This document shows, one piece after another, positions 59,466 to 64,000 of a stretch of 64,000 nt of DNA. The stretch lies in assembly GCA_963700255.1 (NCBI GenBank), contig CAVOWW010000020.1:1-64000 (forward strand), given 5' to 3'. Positions within the stretch are counted from its first letter, which is position 1. The number at the start of each line of letters is the position of its first letter. The position numbers and the translations under genes were made by a program. A model generated the notes under the pieces. It saw nothing but the letters and a program-made list of their open reading frames with translations. It was not told where the DNA came from and ran no database searches. This DNA is from UBA10649 sp963700255 (GTDB taxonomy: Bacteria; Actinomycetota; Actinomycetes; S36-B12).

Positions 59466-60322
59466 TGCAGACCAGGACCGGACGTCGCCTCCATATCGCC
59501 CATCGCACGGGCTACCGCTACGCCGACGTGGTGGATGCCTCGTTCAACGAGGTGCGCATGACTCCCCTGAGCGTCGACGGCCAGCTGCTCCTGAACCACA
59601 GCCTCAGCGTTCATCCGGCCTCGTCGGTCCAGACGTACGAGGACTACTGGGGCGCGCACGTCGAGGCGTTCGACGTCCACGGGCCCCATCGCGTCCTGGA
59701 GATCGTCGCGCTCAGCACCGTGGACACCCCGCCGATGAAGCCGCCCGTCCCGGGAATGTCGTGGGACGTCGTGCTCGACGGCAACGTGCAGGACATGTAC
59801 TCGGAGTTCCTGTTCCCGACCGACTACGTCGACGACGCCCTCGCCGACGAGCATCGGGCCGGGATCGTGGCCGAGATGGTGGCGAGCCCCACCCCCTGGT
59901 ACGCCGGCACGCTGGCCGTCGCCGCCGTGCGCGACCGGCTCACCTACTCGGCCGGGATCACCAACGTGTCGACGACCGCTGCCCAGGCGTGGGAGTCCCG
60001 GCACGGCGTCTGCCAGGACTTCACGCACGCCACGCTGTCGCTGCTGCGGGCCGCCCGGGTGCCGGCGCGCTACGTCAGCGGCTACCTCCACACGGAGGAG
60101 CCCGCCCTCGGCCAGACGGTCACCGGGGAGTCGCACGCCTGGGTGGAGTACTGGGATGGCCAGTGGCAGGCCGTCGACCCCACGAACGACCGCGCCGTCG
60201 GTTCCGCGCACGTGATCGTCGCGCGCGGGCGCGACTATGCCGACGTGCCGCCCCTGAAGGGGATCTACGCCGGTGGTCAGAGCGAGGGCCTGGGCGTGAG
60301 CGTGGAGATCACCCAGCTCTGA
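59465..60322 (+). CDS. Transglutaminase-fold cysteine peptidase
   Basis: The 285-residue protein has an N-terminal beta domain (LHIAHRTGYRYADVVDASFN) and a transglutaminase-like core. The catalytic triad is visible: Cys183 in GVCQDFTHATL, His224 in ESHAWVEYWD, and Asp238 in VDPTND. It is expected to cut or remodel an isopeptide or peptide, perhaps the product of the ATP-grasp. It is last of the three-gene operon and ends in a 20-base inverted repeat. Confidence 0.9.
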   Translation: MQTRTGRRLHIAHRTGYRYADVVDASFNEVRMTPLSVDGQLLLNHSLSVHPASSVQTYEDYWGAHVEAFDVHGPHRVLEIVALSTVDTPPMKPPVPGMSWDVVLDGNVQDMYSEFLFPTDYVDDALADEHRAGIVAEMVASPTPWYAGTLAVAAVRDRLTYSAGITNVSTTAAQAWESRHGVCQDFTHATLSLLRAARVPARYVSGYLHTEEPALGQTVTGESHAWVEYWDGQWQAVDPTNDRAVGSAHVIVARGRDYADVPPLKGIYAGGQSEGLGVSVEITQL

Positions 60323-60329
60323 CCCGATG

Positions 60330-60383
60330 CCTCGTCATTCGTGGCTGTCCCCGCAGCCTCGCCGACAGCCACGAATGACGAGG
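60330..60383 (+). terminator. Perfect 20-base inverted repeat after the transglutaminase gene
   Basis: 60330-60349 pairs exactly with 60364-60383 around a 14-base loop. It terminates the ATP-grasp operon. There is no T-run. Confidence 0.8.
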
Positions 60384-60435
60384 TATCGGAAGGCGTGGGT
60401 TATCGTCTTTGGGTCCCCCACGACTGAGGAGTCCC

Positions 60436-61323
60436 ATGCCTTCCCTGCGTTCCGGCCTGACGATCGCGGCGTGCAGCGCCGCCGTCGTGCTCGGCGGCCT
60501 CATCGCACCCGCCCCCGCGAGCGCGGCACCCTCCCTGGGTGCCTGCTACTCCTACAAGGCGGCGGTACTGACGGAGACCTCGACATCGGCCCCAGCGGTG
60601 GACTGCAGCGCCGAGCACACCGCCGAGACGTACTACGTCGGGACGGTGCCTGCCTCCTTCGGGCTCCCGTCCGAGGCTTCCAAGGCCAAGCTCCTCTCGG
60701 CCGGGCGCCCCTGCACCGTCCGGGCCATGAACTCCTACCTGGGCCTGCAGGACCGCGAGCTGCCCAGCCGGTTCCGCACCGTCGTGCTGCTCCCCACCGA
60801 CGACCAGTGGGCCGCCGGCGACCGATGGGTGCGCTGCGACGTCGTTCTCCAGGGCGGGCTCCAGCTCAAGGCCTTCGCGGGGACCGCCGCGGCGCTGGTC
60901 GCGGCGACCCCCGCCGATCAGTTCAACTTCTGCACGCCCCAGGAGCCCAACGCCCGGGCCACCGCGGCCTATCCCTGCCTGAGCCCCAAGAAGAACTGGA
61001 TCAAGGTCCTCGACCAGGAGCTGGGCGGGCCCGGCTCGTCGTTCCCCGGCACCAGCACTGTCGAGCGCAAGACCCGCGCGCTGTGCGCGAAGCAGGGCAA
61101 GAAGTGGGACGGCAAGGAGAAGTACCCGGGGTGGTGGGCGATCTGGCCGACGCAGGCCGGCTGGAAGGAGGGCAAGCGCTCCGCGCAGTGCTTCGTGCCC
61201 TTCAAGCAGTACCTGAAGGAGGTCGCGTCGCAGGCCCCGGTGCCGACGCCGATCCCGGTCCCGCTGCCCACCCCGGAGCCGACGCCCATCCCGACGATCG
61301 ACCCGCAGCCGCCGGCCGTCTGA
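60436..61323 (+). CDS. Secreted septum-formation-domain protein
   Basis: The 295-residue protein begins MPSLRSGLTIAACSAAVVLG, a signal peptide cleaved near SASAAP. The domain has the family's CSAEHTAETYYVGTVP segment and further cysteines (PCTVRA, VRCDVV, NFCTPQ, YPCLSP, LCAKQ, QCFVP), probably paired as disulfides. A proline-rich tail (PVPTPIPVPLPTPEPTPIPT) suggests wall association. The septum formation name comes from the Pfam family; a direct division role is not proved. It is separate from the operon before it. Confidence 0.8.
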   Translation: MPSLRSGLTIAACSAAVVLGGLIAPAPASAAPSLGACYSYKAAVLTETSTSAPAVDCSAEHTAETYYVGTVPASFGLPSEASKAKLLSAGRPCTVRAMNSYLGLQDRELPSRFRTVVLLPTDDQWAAGDRWVRCDVVLQGGLQLKAFAGTAAALVAATPADQFNFCTPQEPNARATAAYPCLSPKKNWIKVLDQELGGPGSSFPGTSTVERKTRALCAKQGKKWDGKEKYPGWWAIWPTQAGWKEGKRSAQCFVPFKQYLKEVASQAPVPTPIPVPLPTPEPTPIPTIDPQPPAV

Positions 61324-61332
61324 CCGGCCGCC

Positions 61333-62274
61333 TCAGCCGAGGGGGCTCCGCGGCAGGTCGTCCGGGTACATCGACTCCATCTCCGACCGGGTGGCATCGA
61401 GCCGGGCCCGCTGGTCCCCGGTGAGCTCGAACGTCAGCGACCGCACGATCGAGTCGACCGTGGCCGGCCGGGTCGCGCCGGGGATCGGGATCATGACGGG
61501 CGTGCTCGCCAGCAGCCAGGCCAGCACCGTCTCCTGCGCGCTGGCTCCCAGCTCGTCACCGACAGCTGCGAACTCGGCGTAGTGCGACCCGACCTCGCGC
61601 GCCTGGGTGGACCCGCCGAGCGGTGACCAGGGCAGGAACGCGATCCCGAGGTCGGTGCACCGCTGGAGCACGTCGGCGTCGCCGCGGAATCGTGGCGACC
61701 ACTCGTTCTGCACCGAGACGACGCCGCCGTCGGCGGGACCTCCGAGCACGTCGAGCGCCACCTCGAGCTCGGCGAGATTCACGTTGGACAGCCCGATCCG
61801 GCGCACGAGGCCGGCGTCGAGCAGCTCCCGCAGCACCGCCATCTGGTCGCGGTACGCGAAGGCGGGGTCGTGGCGATGGTGCTGGTACAGCTCGATGACG
61901 TCGACCTCGAGCGCCGCGAGGCTCGCCTCGCAGGCGGCGCGCAGTCCCTGCGCACTCGAGTCACGGCCCCACGACTCGCCCGGGCCGCGTGTCAGGCCGC
62001 CCTTAGTGGTCACGAGCACCCGACCGAGGTCCGCCGGGCCGGTGTAGGTGCGCAGCGCCTCGGCGACGAGTGCCTCGTTGTGACCGACGGCATCCCACGA
62101 CGGCGCGTAGATGTTGGCGGTGTCGATGAGGGTGATGCCCAGGTCGAGGGCACGATGCACCGTCTCCAGGGCGCGCTCGCGGTGGTCGGTCATGTCCTCG
62201 AACGACAGCGGCATGCAGCCGAGTCCGACAGCCGAGACGTCAAGGTCGCCGATGCGGCGGGTGGGGAGCGTCAT
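61333..62274 (-). CDS. Aldo/keto reductase
   Basis: The 313-residue barrel has GLGCMPLSF, LIDTANIYAPSW (Asp and catalytic Tyr), VLVTTKGGL (Lys) and VIELYQHHRHD (His), the four catalytic residues. An IPGATRPATVDSIVRSL segment near the end binds NADPH. It reduces aldehydes or ketones. The substrate is unknown. The nearest gene on either side is on a different transcript or unrelated. Confidence 0.92.
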   Translation of the reverse strand: MTLPTRRIGDLDVSAVGLGCMPLSFEDMTDHRERALETVHRALDLGITLIDTANIYAPSWDAVGHNEALVAEALRTYTGPADLGRVLVTTKGGLTRGPGESWGRDSSAQGLRAACEASLAALEVDVIELYQHHRHDPAFAYRDQMAVLRELLDAGLVRRIGLSNVNLAELEVALDVLGGPADGGVVSVQNEWSPRFRGDADVLQRCTDLGIAFLPWSPLGGSTQAREVGSHYAEFAAVGDELGASAQETVLAWLLASTPVMIPIPGATRPATVDSIVRSLTFELTGDQRARLDATRSEMESMYPDDLPRSPLG

Positions 62275-62304
62275 ACCGGGATCCTATTGACGAGGCGTCG
62301 AACC

Positions 62305-64000
<1,696 letters not shown>

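Overview
The window is high-GC DNA with very dense coding on both strands, GTG starts, ATGA gene overlaps, a WhiB regulator, a GlxR-type Crp, PspC/LiaF proteins and a MhuD-type haem oxygenase. This indicates an actinobacterium. The order crp - metallo-hydrolase - RidA - two ArsA-like ATPases - whiB - class A PBP - metallophosphoesterase is the same as the Rv3676-Rv3683 block of Mycobacterium tuberculosis, and asd/lysC - recR - dnaX - SRP RNA - tRNA-Ser also resembles that chromosome arm. The gene set as a whole suggests Nocardioidaceae (Aeromicrobium- or Nocardioides-like). That placement is inference. The window is ordinary chromosome: I see no prophage, insertion sequence, CRISPR array or plasmid backbone, and no gene-free stretch longer than about 220 bases.

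Layout. 0-9.2 kb: crp (partial), the hydrolase/NUDIX/RidA/DUF4177 operon, the Get3-like ATPase pair, whiB, a bifunctional penicillin-binding protein, YqeY and a metallophosphoesterase. 9.2-13.5 kb: a frameshifted ACC deaminase ending in a 55-bp tandem repeat, tRNA-Pro, a sulfotransferase, and a methyltransferase/cupin/AlkZ-like glycosylase set. 13.5-20.7 kb: asd-lysC, a secreted flavin amine oxidase whose domain order is circularly permuted, recR, dnaX (frameshifted as read) directly behind a vapBC pair, and the SRP RNA. 20.7-28.2 kb: two tRNA-Ser genes, an MFS carrier, a secreted matrixin-like protease, stress proteins, a tandem MarR regulator with a serine hydrolase, and a CPBP protease. 28.2-36.6 kb: a NERD-helicase, a GH3 hexosaminidase, mhuD, and a LiaFSR-like envelope-stress system with repeated operator half-sites. 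36.6-49.4 kb: a membrane alpha/beta hydrolase, a lipid kinase operon opposite a PAP2 phosphatase, two SulP transporters tail to tail, peroxiredoxin, a second vapBC, a DEAD-box helicase and a hemerythrin protein. 49.4-64 kb: pirin, LytR_C protein, tadA with its partner gene, upp, an LD-carboxypeptidase-like gene, pntAB, the ATP-grasp/alpha-E/transglutaminase operon, a septum-formation-like secreted protein, an aldo/keto reductase and an ABC-F ATPase (partial).

Two things run through the window. Many genes are separated by unusually long perfect inverted repeats that lack a T-run and probably act as terminators. There are also about fourteen apparent one-base indels in eight genes, including essential dnaX, mostly one extra base. 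These are more likely sequence errors than true decay, so the genes marked as frameshifted may be intact in the organism.
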